From assembly GCF_010093535.1 (NCBI RefSeq), contig NW_022985219.1, positions 208,037-262,587 on the forward strand: DNA of 54,551 nt, read 5' to 3'. Source of the stretch: Lindgomyces ingoldianus. Lineage: Eukaryota > Ascomycota > Dothideomycetes > Pleosporales > Lindgomycetaceae. Below, piece by piece: positions 1-11,727 of the stretch. The position numbers and the translations under genes are program-made. Below the pieces are notes generated by a model, which worked only from the letters and a program-made list of their open reading frames with translations, ran no database searches and was not told the origin of the DNA. The first letter of the stretch is position 1. Every line of letters begins with the position of its first letter.

Positions 1-250
1 GCAAATTGCAGCAAATTGCAGCATGTTACAGCATTTTGCAGCAAATTGCAGCATGTTGCAAGCTGGTCGCGCATAGGGCTAGTGCGCGAGGGACTTGGAT
101 CGGCAGAACAAAAAGCCGAGCAACACGAGTAGAGCAGAAAAAGGATCGATAAATAAAACACAATCAACACAATCAATCAATCATCCCATACATCATATCT
201 AAACCCATCATTCATCTCAGGAAGCCCAGAAACAGTGCTTAAATCTGACA
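1..250 (-). mobile_element. Partial LTR, 360-bp family, cut by window edge
   Basis: This is the reverse complement of the LTR at 7309-7668. It ends at 250 in AATCTGACA, the complement of that LTR's TGTCAGATT start. Positions 1-60 are six units of a 10-bp repeat built on TGCAGCA. The chromovirus sequence resumes at 251, so the LTR appears to have inserted into that element, and the rest of both lies left of the window. Only one flank is visible (TATAG, 251-255), so no TSD can be tested. Confidence 0.8.
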
Positions 251-3200
251 TATAGAACCTGCCCTATTTATAACTTTAGCTTAATAACTAGATTATAAAA
301 TCTATGTAGTTATAATTTCTAATATAGACTAAGCTTTAGCTCTTTAAAAATGTACTAACCTAAAAATAATAGTTTTTTAAGACTACTACAACTTATTATA
401 TGTTTTCTTCTAAGACAAGTCTAATAAGCTTTTAATATAATGTCTATATAATTACTAGATAACTCTTAAGCCTAGTAAACAACCTAGTTATAGGCTACTA
501 TATAAGATGTTGCTAAATAAATTAAAAGTGCTTTAAAAATACTTTAATAAAAACTTAGAAAAAAAGTTTATTTAAGCTAGCTTCTTACTAATAGTGTTAC
601 TTATACTATTTATAAAGAAACCTAAAGGTAGGCTCTAATTATGTGTTAACTACTAAGAACTAAATGCTATTACTATTAAAAACTAATACTTAATTCTCTT
701 TTTATAGGAAACTCTAAGCTAACTAAGTAAAGTAAAGTATTTTATAAAGTTAAATATTATTACTGCCTTTAATAAGCTAAGAATAGTAAAGGGTAATAAA
801 TAGCTAACAGCATTTTAGACCTAATATAGACTATTTAAGTACCTAGTAATGCCCTTTAGCTTAGCTAACACGCTTAGTACTTTTTAATATTTTATAAATA
901 ACTTGCTCTAACCCTACTTAGACATGTTCTGCACTACATATATTAATAATATTCTAATTTATAGTAATAGCCTTTTAGAGCATAAACAGCATGTACGCCT
1001 AGTGCTAAAGGCTATAAAAGAAGTAGGTCTATAACTTAACATAAACAAATGCAAGTTCTACTAATTAAAGGTTACATATTTAAGATATGTAATCTTTATA
1101 GATAGTATTTAAATAGACCCTATTAAAGTTTAGACTATGCTAGATTAGTAATACTTAAAAGATATAAAAGACATTTAAGCCTTTATAAGATTTACTAACT
1201 TCTACTAATAATTTATTAATAACTTTTTATAGTAAGTAAGCCTTATAATTACACTTACTAAAAAAGAAATTTAATTTAACTTTAACTTAAATTACTAATA
1301 GTCTTTTAACTAGCTAAAAAAAGCCTTTACTAAAGCTCTAATACTTTACTACTTTAACTTTAAACTACTAATACTTGTAGAAGCTAATGCCTTAGACTAT
1401 GTAGTAGCAGGAGTTCTCTTCTAGACTAAGCTAGACAGGACTATTAGGCCTATTACATACTTTTTAAAAAAATAAGCTTTATAAAAAGTAATTATAAAAT
1501 CTATAATAAAGAATTACTTACTATAGTATACTACTTTAAATAATAGTAACTTAAACTAGAAAGTGCAGCGCATCTAATATAAGTCCTATCTAACTATAAA
1601 AACTTATAGTACTTTATAACTATAAAATAACTTAGCTACTAATAAGCTTATTAGTCTAAATACTTATTTTGTTTTAATTTTAAGATTACTTATTATTCTA
1701 GTTAAGATAAAGAGAAACTAGATGCTTTTATAAGGCAATCCTAAAATGTCCCTGCTTAAAAAAAAGTGTAAAAGGCTTAACACTAAACTTTACTTTAACT
1801 TAAGCTATTTTTAAACCTTAACTTAAATAAAATAGATTAGATAATTAATTAAATTATTACTAATAAGTATTTAAATAATAAATTTATTTAAAAAACTTTA
1901 GACTTACTCTAAAATAGTGCTAGTTAGTTAAAAAAGGTAACACTAGCTAACTATAAAAACTAAAATAGTAAGCTATATTACTATAACTAACTTATAATCT
2001 TTAATTTTAATAAACTAAGAATTAAACTACTCTAAATTATACACAACTTGCCTGTTAAAAAACACCTAGGCAGAGAAAAGACTCTTAACCTACTACAGAG
2101 AGAGTACTACTAGCCCCGCATGTTCTATACTGTACGCTAATACGTATTATGTTGCTATACTTGCTGTAAAGTAAAGGCCTTTTAAAAAAAGTATAATAGC
2201 CTACTTAAACTGCTTCTAATCTTTAATAAGCTTAAAAAGACATATTAATTAACTTTATTATAAACCTACCTTTATCTAAAAGGTACATAAATATTATAGT
2301 AGTTGTTAATTACTTAACTAAGTATTAACACCTAATACTATGTTCCTTTATAACTGCCCCTAATATAGCCTAGTTATTCTACTAATATGTATAAGTTTAC
2401 TATAGCCTGCCTAACATAATTATATTAGACAGAGGTACGCAGTTTGTCTTAGCCTTCTAGAATAAACTCTATAAATAGCTTTAAATTGTCCCCTATTTAT
2501 CTATAGCTTTTTACCTAAAGACTAATAGCTAGACTAAGAACATAAACACTGTAATAGAATAAGTCTTATAAGCGTACATAAACTACTAGTAAGATAACTA
2601 GGTAAAATAGTTAGCTATAGCATAGTTTAAAGCTAATAACATAACATCTAAATTAACATAAGTATCCCTGTTCTTAGTAAACTATAGATACTACTTTTAA
2701 ATAGAATTTAAACTACTTTTAAATACCTTCTAACTAACTTATTAATTTATATAAGTAATAAATGTAAATAAACTTATTAACAAAATTTAAAATATATCTA
2801 AATATATTTATAAAAAGCTTACATAGGCTTAAGCTTTTTAACAAGAGTACATAAACTAATTTTAAACCCTTGCCCCTGCGTATGCAGCTGGCAAGAAGGT
2901 CTAGCTAGACGCTAGAAATATTTAAATAAACTAATAATTAAAAAAACTTAATTAAAAGAACTTTAGCCTTTTTATAGTAGCTTATATAGTCTTATTACAT
3001 GCTTACTAATTAATCCTACCTAACAGCATAAAGATACACCCTGTGTTCTATGTATTGTTACTGCGCTAAGTAGCCTTTAAATCTAACTATCTACCTAGAC
3101 AGCTAAACTTACTACCTAAACTTATTATTATAAATAATAAACTAGAATATGTTATAAAAGACATTAAATAGATTTAGTTTAATAAGAAAAAACATATCTA

Positions 3201-3708
3201 TAAATACTTTATAAAATAGACTAGATACAACAAACTGTTGTAGGAACCTACAGAAGCTTTACAAAAAAACTCTGTAGTAACTTAATTCTACACCTAATAC
3301 CTATATAAACTAAACCTATACTCTAATAAAGACAACCTAATGCTAGAACTACTAATGTAAAGGATTCCCTTCCTAATAAGAGGAGGGTACTGTCACAGTA
3401 TCCTCCCTAGATCCTAGACATAACTATATTAGACATGTACTAGAGTATTATTAGTGCATGTCTAACATAAATACAACATAACATAGACATAAACTTAAGT
3501 ATAAACTGCTTTAACACTAACTAAACCTAAAATAGGCTTAATTTATACTTAAAGCGCTTAGACTTTTAAGCTAAGTATTTAATTACTAATTTCCTTTTAA
3601 ACCTTCCTGTTTCTCACACAACGTCTTATACCTACTATAATACCTTACATAGTAATTAAACTAGACCTCCGTGAAGCTCTATAACCTTACTCGTGCACAA
3701 TCGTGACA
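251..3708 (+). mobile_element. Chromovirus (Ty3/gypsy) remnant, 3' part of pol plus 3' LTR
   Basis: RIP-killed gypsy element of the same family as 20854-26517, in the opposite orientation and missing its 5' half. With RIP stops read through, the plus strand shows in order: a reverse transcriptase block (about 580-1100, with a Y-I-N-N residue of the catalytic YxDD box near 940-955), a zinc-finger integrase (about 2060-2170, spaced His and Cys) with a D-R-G-T-Q-F block near 2430, and a chromodomain-like stretch (about 3130-3290, ending E-P-T-E-A-L). A purine-rich tract at 3379-3388 precedes the LTR at 3391. Dead by multiple stops; family confidence is high. Confidence 0.85.
3391..3708 (+). repeat. 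3' LTR of the chromovirus, 318 bp
   Basis: It starts TGTCACAGTA and ends TCGTGACA, giving inverted TGTCACR/YGTGACA tips. The length, 318 bp, equals both LTRs of the full-length copy (20854-21171 and 26200-26517). The last about 50 bases keep CpA and CpG dinucleotides that inner parts have lost. Confidence 0.9.
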
Positions 3709-5115
3709 ATTTCTTTATTAGTAATTATGTCTTGTATTTTAGTTTCTTTTAGTTCTTTTTTTATTATTTATATTACATGTGCTTTTAGTTTTTAGCATAG
3801 AAATTTCTTTGCTTTCTATTTTTTTAGAAACTATTCTAACTATTATTTTACTTATTTATAGATTTTGTATAAGTTATTATATCATGCTAACTATGTTATA
3901 GCAGCATGTTAGTTAGAGGTCTTAAGGGTTATTTTTTTCTAAGTTACGTTTTTATAACTAGTTATAATTTAGTATTACTTAATACTTATTTTCTAGAGGT
4001 AGTATACTTAGCAATCTCTAGTTATAAGTGTTTAGTGTCTTTAAAATAAGCTAAGGCGTCTTAATTTAGATCTATCCTCTACTAAACTTAATTAATAAAA
4101 TGTTTACTAAAAATACTTAAAAAGGCGTTCCTTAACTTAGTATAGAATATCCTGTAGGTCTACTTATTATAAGTTAATAGCTGTAAATGTGCATCTGCTG
4201 TCTATTAAAGCAGTTCTCTTTTATCCTCTAAGAGTAAATTTTATAGTAGGGCTTTAGCCTATTCCTTACCTAACTATAACTAGAGCTTTAGTATTATAAT
4301 ATATAACATTATATTTTAATGTGTTGTCTACTTTAATGCTGTTAATGCTTTCTTTTTAGGCTCTTTTTAAGTTTTATTATCTTCTATGTTTCTAGTGTCT
4401 CTTAATTATGCATTTTTTTACTTGGTACTTATAGTTCTTAACTTAGTAGTAATAAAGAAGCTAATTATTTATTTAAATAGCCTTTTATTAGAAATAGTAG
4501 AACACGCAGTCTATACACTTTCCGCATTCTGTCTATAGGATGTTTTTATAGTTAAGTCCTAATTTATAGTAGAAGCAGTGTAGCATCTTACATTCTATTA
4601 GCTTTTCTTTAAGAACGTCTATGCTTACTTTATTTAGTTAGCACTATTTTAGCTACTAACTAGCCTAGTGCTTAGTTAGCTAGTGTTTTACATAGTACCT
4701 ATTTATGCATAGGTACTATAGAAACAGGCAGTCTCTTAGGTTTATATAGACTAGTATTAGTTAGACCTATGTCTATTAAAAGTATTTTTTAGTTCTTATT
4801 ATCTAGATAGAGTGTTTCTTATAGTAGCATTAAAAGTCCTTATGTGCCTACCTACTATTAAAAATGCAGTAACCTCTAAGCTGTCTAGATTCTAATTCTT
4901 TTCTAGTTATAGCTAGCGCTAAAGAAGAGGTTTCTACTCTTTCTTTACTACAATTAGAGACCTATAGCCTGGTGGGTAGCTATTTAAAGCCTTATCCTTT
5001 CTAAAGAATGTTTTAGAAGAAGTTTTAGAAGTTTTATTTTATTAAGACACTATAATACACTTTTACTATATTTAATATAACTTTATAAGTTTTTATGTTA
5101 TTATATATAAGAACC
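3709..5115. other. AT-rich RIP-mutated stretch, unclassified
   Basis: No open frame, no terminal repeats and no recognised residual protein. Base composition and TpA excess match neighbouring dead transposons. Part around 4500-5000 reads more protein-like on the minus strand, but I could not assign it to a family. Confidence 0.4.
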
Positions 5116-5117
5116 TA

Positions 5118-6982
5118 ACGTACTTTACAGGCAAGTTGCTTACACACCTAAGTTGCTTACTTTTACTAAGACCCTACTACACTACTTTTTTTACACTAAT
5201 ACATTCCTAACAACACTACTTAGATGTGTTAAAAAAATGTTAAATATAGCTTACACTTTAAGCTTTTAAATAAAATGTAATACTTTTTAAGTAACACACT
5301 ACAGCTATTTATAAGGTTTTTTAAAAGATAATAAGTAACTAACATACTAGACAACTTTCTTAAGCTAATTATATAGCTAACTTATAAAAGCTAGATAATA
5401 ATAAAAAGTAGGTAATTATTTAGCACATACTTAAGCTAGATATATAAGAATTTCCCCTCTAGCTAGTAGCTATAGCTAATATAGCTAATTTTTTACATAC
5501 TAAGTGTAATATAGGCTATATTAGCATAAACTAGCTTAATATGTTTATTAAGAGCTACTTAAAGCTTAAAGTAAAGTTTAAGTGTAAGTATAACTATAAA
5601 AAAGCTTTTTATAAAATTTTTAGAGTAATTTAAAGCTAGTTTAACTTTATAAAAAATATTAAAGCTAAGTATAGCATTATAAATAATAACATGTATAACT
5701 TTAATAAAGTAAGGTTTATAATAAGATAGATATCTACTAAAGTAGTTATTATAAGTTTAGAGAGATAAGGACAGCTAAAAGTAGTCTAGCTAGGTAACTA
5801 AAAGTAAACAACAGCTATCTAGAGTATTAATGCTATAAAGTAGGCTATTCTACTCTTTATTATTTTTTAAGGTAGTAATTACTTTTTAAACTAGTATAAG
5901 AAAGAAAATCTACTTTAAAATTAAGTTATTATAGTCTTTAAGCATAGCTAGACTACTAATTAGCTTAGTCTAGACTAGTTAAAGCACTTTAACGCGCATA
6001 TAAAGAAGTGTACTATTAGTAGCTACTGTCTGCTAGTTATTAATAGCTATAAAAGCTATAACTTACTTTATTTTTAGTAATACTATAAAAATAATAAAAT
6101 TATTACTATTTATATACTTTTTTACTTATTTTACTTTTTATAGCTACTTAATGTAGGTTGTTTTACTTTTTTAAAAAAAGTGTATAAGCACTAAGCTAAA
6201 AACTTTATACATAACTAAATTACTTATATTATAAAAATAAAGTTTTTACTATACTTTAAAGTAGCTTGTAATGCTATAATTATGTTTAGTAATATTTAAA
6301 AAAAGTTTTAAAGCGCTAGATTAGTTTTTTTTAACTTATAATAAGTTATACTAGGCCTTAATGTTAAGTTATGTACCTTATTACTACTACTACTTATACA
6401 TAATAGGCTCTAGTAGTTATAAACTCTAAGTAAGACTTTAAAACTTAAGTTATAATTAATACTTATAAAAATAAAAATTTAAAAGTATATAAATAGTTTA
6501 CTAACTTTTATAGTTAAGGTGTTTAAAAAGGTTTTAAAAAGAGTAGTAATAATTACATATAAGCTAGTATTAGTATAATAAAAAATTACTAAGCTTTAGA
6601 AAGCTAATAAAGCTACTACATAATATAAATTACATAAAAAAAGTAAATTAAGGTAGAAAAAACTTTAATAATTTAAAAAAGCTTACACTTAATAGCTTTA
6701 AAGAAGTTTAAAGCGCACAGTAATAGAAAAAAGGCAAAGAAGTAGGTGTAAGCTAAAGTAGGTAAGCTATTCTAAAGGCGCTACAAATAATGTAATTAGA
6801 CTAGGCATAACATGTAAATGTGTAAGCAAGAAGTAGAAGTAGTATCTAAATAATATTCTAGGCTGTACTACACTATATAGTGCTAGAGTAGGTTGTTATA
6901 GGCTATAATAGAGTTTGTTAGAGTAGGGTCTTAGCAAAATTAAGCAACTTAGGTGTGTAAGCAACTTGCTTGTAAAGTACGT
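5118..6982 (+). mobile_element. Pogo/Fot1-type DNA transposon, family 2, complete but RIP-dead
   Basis: 1865 bp, flanked by TA (5116-5117 and 6983-6984), with terminal inverted repeats starting ACGTACTTTACAGGCAAG. Inside each TIR the motif AAGTTGCTTAC occurs twice, 17 bp apart. Length and TA target fit Tc1/mariner-pogo elements. The transposase frame on the plus strand is destroyed; a residual Y-N-F-N-K block of the first catalytic Asp region lies near 5690-5720. It is the only uninterrupted family 2 copy in the window, so it is the reference for the nested and fold-back copies. Confidence 0.88.
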
Positions 6983-6984
6983 TA

Positions 6985-7303
6985 GTGTATAAAAAAAAGT
7001 TTTAAGTCTTATAAGTTACCTATAAAAAGCTTAAAAGGCGCTAGTTAAAGAGATTTTTAGTAAAAGTAAAAGTTTACTTATTAAGCCTATAGTAAAGAGA
7101 GCTTAATTTAATCTATAAGTTTATAACCTACTTTATAAGTTCTAGCTTAGAGTTTATTTAGTTAACATTACTTTCTAATAAAGCAGCGCCTGCTATAAAT
7201 AAGTCTTTAAAGATAAAAAGTATAAAATTTATACTTTATTAAAAAAGTAGTAATTAATGTTATAATCTGTACTACTAAGTTACTCTAGTAGTATGTAGAG
7301 CCT
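6985..7303. other. AT-rich spacer, nothing recognised
   Basis: RIP-like composition, no open frame and no repeat ends seen. It is the sequence into which the LTR at 7309 inserted. Confidence 0.4.
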
Positions 7304-7308
7304 ATAAT

Positions 7309-7668
7309 TGTCAGATTAAAGCACTGTTTCTAGGCTTCCTGAGATGAATGATGGGTTTGGATATGATGTATGGGATGATGATTGATTGTATTAGTTTATC
7401 AATCCTTTTTCTGCTGTACTCGTGTTGCTCGGCTTTTGTTTTTCCGATCCGAGTCCCTCGCGCACTAGCCCTATGCGCGACCAGCTTGCAACATGCTGCA
7501 ATTTGCTGCAAAATGCTGCAAAATGCTGTAACATGCTGCAATTTGCTGCAATTTGCTGCAATTTGCTGCAACATGCTGCAACATACTGTTCGAGCTTATT
7601 GCTCGTACTATGTAGCAGCTTTCGTCAAACGTTCCTACTGTCTTAACAGTAGGTGCGCATATCTAACA
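7309..7668. mobile_element. Solo LTR, 360-bp family, perfect TSD
   Basis: It begins TGTCAGATT and ends ATATCTAACA, and is flanked by ATAAT on both sides (7304-7308 and 7669-7673). It carries a 10-bp minisatellite at 7491-7580. Most CpA/TpG dinucleotides survive, unlike the flanks. Transcription direction of the parent element is unknown because no internal region is present. Short frames across it in both directions are not genes. Confidence 0.9.
7491..7580. repeat. 10-bp minisatellite inside the LTR
   Basis: Nine consecutive 10-bp units of the form NNNTGCTGCA, with only one internal change (TGCTGTA). The unit is nearly palindromic (TTGCTGCAA versus TTGCAGCAA). Copy number differs between LTR copies. 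Confidence 0.95.
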
Positions 7669-7673
7669 ATAAT

Positions 7674-7830
7674 AGAGATAGGATTTGTAGATAAGAGACA
7701 GAGTTAGTAGCAGGTGTACAGTCTGTGCAGACTTAGCCTATAGGTAAGAGAGGTAGCAGCTAACTGTAGTTTGCCCTTAAAACAGTAGTATAAGTTACTA
7801 AGTTAAACAGTCTAAAAATAGAAAAGAAAG
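7674..7830. other. Short unclassified spacer
   Basis: About 157 bp between the solo LTR and the family 1 pogo element, of intermediate composition. No similarity to anything else in the window was noticed. Confidence 0.35.
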
Positions 7831-8501
7831 TAACGTACCTAACAGGTTAGCCGGCTACACAGGTTAGCTAGCCACTTTTGCTAAGCCTCTACTACACTCT
7901 ACCTATTTGCATAATGCTTTAACAACAACACTAGATTAAATCTTCTAAAGAACATTAAATACAGCTTACTTTTTAAGCTTTTAAATAAAACTTAAAACTT
8001 TTCTTATAACATGCTGCAGCTATTTATAATGTTTTTTATATAACACTAAGTAATTAACATGCTAGACAGCCTTTATAAGTAAAATGCTAGCTTAAATTAA
8101 GAAATCTAACTAAGCTTAAGAAAAAGGTAGTTATTAAGTATATACTTAAGCTTATTACACGTAGATTTCCTCTTAGGCTTATAGCTATAGCTAATATAGC
8201 TAATTTCTTGCGCGTAGAGCGTAATCTAGGCTAGGTTAGCTTAAAGTAGCCTAGTATATAAGTTAAGCACTGCCCTAAGTTTATAATAAAGTTTAATTAT
8301 AAGTATAATTATAAAAGAGTGCTTTGTAAAGATTTAAAAGTTATCTAGCGCTAGTTTTACCTAGTAGCTAATATAAAAGCTATGTATAGTATTTAGAATA
8401 AAGACATGTATAACTTTAATAAGTTAAGCTTTATAATAGGCTAGATATTAACTAGAGTAGTTATTACAGCTTTAAAGAAATAAAAATAGCTAAAGGTAAT
8501 A

Positions 8502-9616
8502 ACGTACCTAACGGGTTGGCCGGCCACACGGGTTGGCCGGCCACTTTTGCCAAGCCCCCACTAAACTCTACCTATCTACATAATGCCTTAACAACAACAC
8601 CAGATTAAATCTTCTAAAGAACGTTAGATATAGCTTGCTCTTTAGGCTCTTAAACAAGACTTAAAACTCTCCTTGCAACGCGCTGCAGCTATCTATAATG
8701 TCTCTCACACAACACTAAGTAATTAACGCGCTGGACAGCCTTCACAAGCAAAATGCTGGCCTAAATTAAGGAATCTAACTAAGCTTAAAAAGGAGGTAGT
8801 TGTTAAGTACATACTTAAGCTTATTACGCGCAGATTTCCCCCTAGGCTTGCAGCTGTAGCTAATATAGCTAATTCCTTGCCCGCAGAGCGCAATCTAGGC
8901 TAGGTTAGCTTAAACTAGACTAGTATGTGGGTTAAGCACTGCCTTAAGTTTATAATAAAGTTTAATTATAAGTATAATTATAAGAGAGCGCTTTACAAGG
9001 ATCTAAAGGTTATCTAGGGCTAGTTTTGCCTAGTAGCTAACATAAAAGCTAAGTACAGTATCTAGGATAAAGACAGGTATAACTTTAACAAGTTAGGCTT
9101 TATAATAGGCTAGATATTAACTAGAGCAGTTGTTACAGCTTTAAAAAGACAAGGATAGCTAAAGGCAATATAGTAAGGTAATAAAGAGTAGACAATAGTT
9201 ATCTAGGGCATTAACACAATAGGGTAGGCTATAAGATTACAGAGCTTTAAGCAGCAAATAAGGCTACTACATAACATAGATTGCATAAAAGGAAGCAGAT
9301 TTAGGCAGAAAAGACCTTAATAGTTAAGAATAGGGCTTGTCTAACTGCTCTAAAGGAGTTTAGAGCGCGTAGTAATAGGAAGAAGCTAAAGACGCAGGTG
9401 CGCGCTAAAGGAGGTAAGCTAAGTTAAAGGCAATGCGGGCAGTGCAATTAAACTAGGCATAACTTGCGTACGTGTAAGCAAGTAGTAGAAGTAGACTTTA
9501 AATAATATCTTGTGTTGTATTACTTTATACAGGGCTAAAGTGGGCTGTTTTGCGAGAGAATGGGGTGGTTTTAGTGGGGGCTTGGCAAAAGTGGCCGGCC
9601 AACCCGTTAGGTACGT
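8502..9616 (+). mobile_element. Family 1 pogo deletion derivative (1115 bp) inserted in its own family
   Basis: Both TIRs are present (ACGTACCTAACGGGTTGG and its complement), flanked by TA at 8500-8501 and 9617-9618. About 0.74 kb of internal sequence, including most of the catalytic region, is missing; the join lies near 9230 compared with the copy at 39794. It is therefore non-autonomous. It is far less mutated than its host: the TIRs keep GGCCGGCC blocks, and residues of the transposase N-terminal region (F-P-P-R-L-A-A-V) read without stops near 8835-8860. Confidence 0.88.
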
Positions 9617-10107
9617 TATAGTAAAGTAATAAAAAGTAGATAATAGTTATCTAGAGTATTAACATAATAAAGTAGGCTATTCTACTTTTTATTATCTTTA
9701 AGGGCTGCTATTACTTTTTTACTTAGTATAAAAAAAATCTACTTTAAAACTAGGTTATTATAGTCTCTAAAAACAGCTAGATAATAAATAAGCTTAGGCT
9801 GTAGTAGTTAAAGCACTTTAATAAGCATATAAAAAAAAGTTATAAGTGCTTATTAGCTTCTTATTATTAACAGCTATAAAAGCTATAACTTACTTAATTT
9901 TTAGTAGTACTATAAGGAGAATAAAATTATTACTATTTATATACCTTTACCCTTATTACACCTTTTATAGCCTCTTAATATAGGTTATTTTACCCCTTTA
10001 AAAAAGGTATATAGGCGCTAAGCTAAAGATCTTATATGTAACTAGATTACTTATATTATAAAACTTAAGTTTCTACTATGCTTTATATGTGCTTATAATG
10101 CAGTTGT

Positions 10108-10259
10108 TGTAAGGCCGGGATGGCGCTTACGTGTAAGGCCGAGATGGTGCTTACGTACGACGGGTATATATACTATTCTGTACGCAATAATTAACGTTGG
10201 TTGATTATTCGCACCTTTTTAGTTGTATTAGCGTAGTGGTACAGAGCTCCGTCCTTACA
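10108..10259. mobile_element. Very short LTR-like element (152 bp), TSD GTTGT
   Basis: TGTAAGG and CCTTACA tips, flanked by GTTGT (10103-10107 and 10260-10264). It sits within the first bases of the LTR at 10262-10612. Inside is a tandem duplication of a 24-bp 5' segment (10108-10131 and 10132-10155). A second copy at 38461-38589 has one unit. A TATA-like run (10171-10178) is present. It looks like a solo LTR of a small retrotransposon, but no internal region has been seen. Confidence 0.78.
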
Positions 10260-10261
10260 GT

Positions 10262-10612
10262 TGTTAGATTAAAGCACTGTTTCTAGGCTTCCTAAGATGA
10301 ATGATGGGTTTGGATATAATGTATGGGATGATGATTGATTGTATTGATTTATTGATCCTTTTTCTGCTCTACTCGTGTTGCTCGGCTTTTTGTTTTGCCG
10401 ATCCGAGTCCCTCGCGCACTTGCCCTATGCGCGACCAGCTTGCAACATGCTGCAGTTTGCTGCAAAATGCTGCAAAATGCTGTAACATGCTGCAATTTGC
10501 TGCAACATGCAGCAATTTGCAGCAACATACTGTTCGAGCTTATTGCTCGTACTATGTAGCAGCTTTCGTCAAGCGTTCCTCCTGTCTTGACAGTAGGTGC
10601 GCATATCTAACA
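10262..10612. mobile_element. Solo LTR, 360-bp family, TSD GCAGT
   Basis: Same family and direction as 7309-7668; ends in ATATCTAACA. After removing the 152-bp insertion, the flanks are GCAGT (10100-10104) and GCAGT (10613-10617), a perfect 5-bp TSD. The empty site, with the sequence ATGCAGTAATTACT, is seen in other family 1 copies, for example near 20329. The minisatellite (10444-10530) has two units flipped to TGCAGCA. Confidence 0.88.
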
Positions 10613-11124
10613 GCAGTAATTACTTTTAGTAATATCTAAAAAGAGTTTTAAAGCGCTAGTTTAGTCCTATTTAACTTAAAATAAGTTAAAATAGCCTTTA
10701 ACATCTAGTTGTGTACTTTATTACTACTACTACTTATTAATAATAAGCTCTAGCAGTTGTAAACTCTAAATAATACCTTTAAATTTAAGCTATAATTAAT
10801 GCTTATAAAGGTAAAAATTTAAAAGCATATAAATAGCTCACTAACATCTATAGTAAAGGCCTTTAAAAAGGTCTTAAAGAGGGTAGTAATTATTACGCAT
10901 AAGCTAGTATTAGTGTAAAAAGAGATTATAACGCTTTAAGTAGTAAATAAGGCTGCTACATAACATAGATTATATAAAAAAAAGTAAATTTAAGTAAAAA
11001 AAACTTTAATAGTTAAAGATAAATCTTGTCTAACTACTTTAAAGGAGTTTAAAGTGTGTAGTAATAGAAAGAAGCTAAAGATGTAAGTGCACACTAAAAA
11101 AGTAAGCTAAGTTAAAAGTAATAA

Positions 11125-11725
11125 CTAGTATAAAATATATAAATAGTATTATACTTATTATAAAGTAGTAATGCTACTTAGTTTATAGTAATAATAAACT
11201 AAACTATTAATTACACCTCTTTTTTATAGCCTGTTGCCTTAACTATATACATAATGTTTTAGAGTTAATTGTAGGTAAGTGTGGGTAATTATTAGTAATT
11301 GCTGCGCGCATCTGCGCTCATCTGCGCTTATTAGCGCTTATTACACTTATTTGCTAACTTTCTATTAGACTAAGCATCTGTCTACTAGTCTGTCTGTTAG
11401 GGCTCTCCATTCGTCGTCCGTTGGGTCAAGTGATGTGTTCTGAGGTAAGGTGACCTAGGGAGTCCATCCTTGTTCGTTTAAACAGTGGGGCGTTGTCGGG
11501 TGGTAGCTTACAGCCTAATCGTAGGTCGTAACATCAATCTATCGCCAGCACTGCTCGCGTATAGGTTCATGCGGGGTGATTGCCGCACGTGACCCTTGAC
11601 CCATGTAGTTACTTATTAGGACCAGCTCCCTCCTCTTAAAACAGTTTATCTCAGCTAGCTTAGCTAAGAGTGATAAGAGACGCACAAACCACTATGCATA
11701 GTTCTACTCTAAACAGAGTACAGTC
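11125..11725. other. Spacer with a GC-rich unexplained block
   Basis: 11125-11280 is AT-rich. 11310-11345 holds a short degenerate tandem of GCGCTYATCT-like units. 11405-11660 is GC-balanced and not RIP-mutated, with no supportable gene. Positions 11531-11551 match the complement of the hAT tip found at 11797 (CAGTGCTGGCGATAGAT), so a hAT end or miniature derivative may lie here, but no partner end with matching 8-bp flanks was found. Confidence 0.45.
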
Positions 11726-11727
11726 TA

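Larger units (their letters stand above)
7833..11124 (+). mobile_element. Pogo/Fot1-type transposon family 1, copy A, interrupted and right-truncated
   Basis: It starts after TA (7831-7832) with ACGTACCTAACAGGTTAG, the family 1 TIR. The element continues across two insertions: copy B (8502-9616, flanked by TA) and an LTR pair (10105-10612). Sequence on both sides matches the uninterrupted copy at 39794-41644. The right TIR is missing: similarity stops near 11124, where the intact copy would continue with its last about 200 bp. Heavily RIP-mutated with no frame left. Confidence 0.82.

Noticed and set aside
7491..7580. CRISPR-like or centromeric array
   Set aside because: Units of 10 bp without spacers, confined to LTR copies, in a eukaryotic genome.
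7348..7707. 119-codon plus-strand frame, and similar frames at 7422, 7311 (minus) and 10301
   Set aside because: They lie in solo LTRs and translate the 10-bp minisatellite into Cys/Leu/Gln repeats. No gene features.
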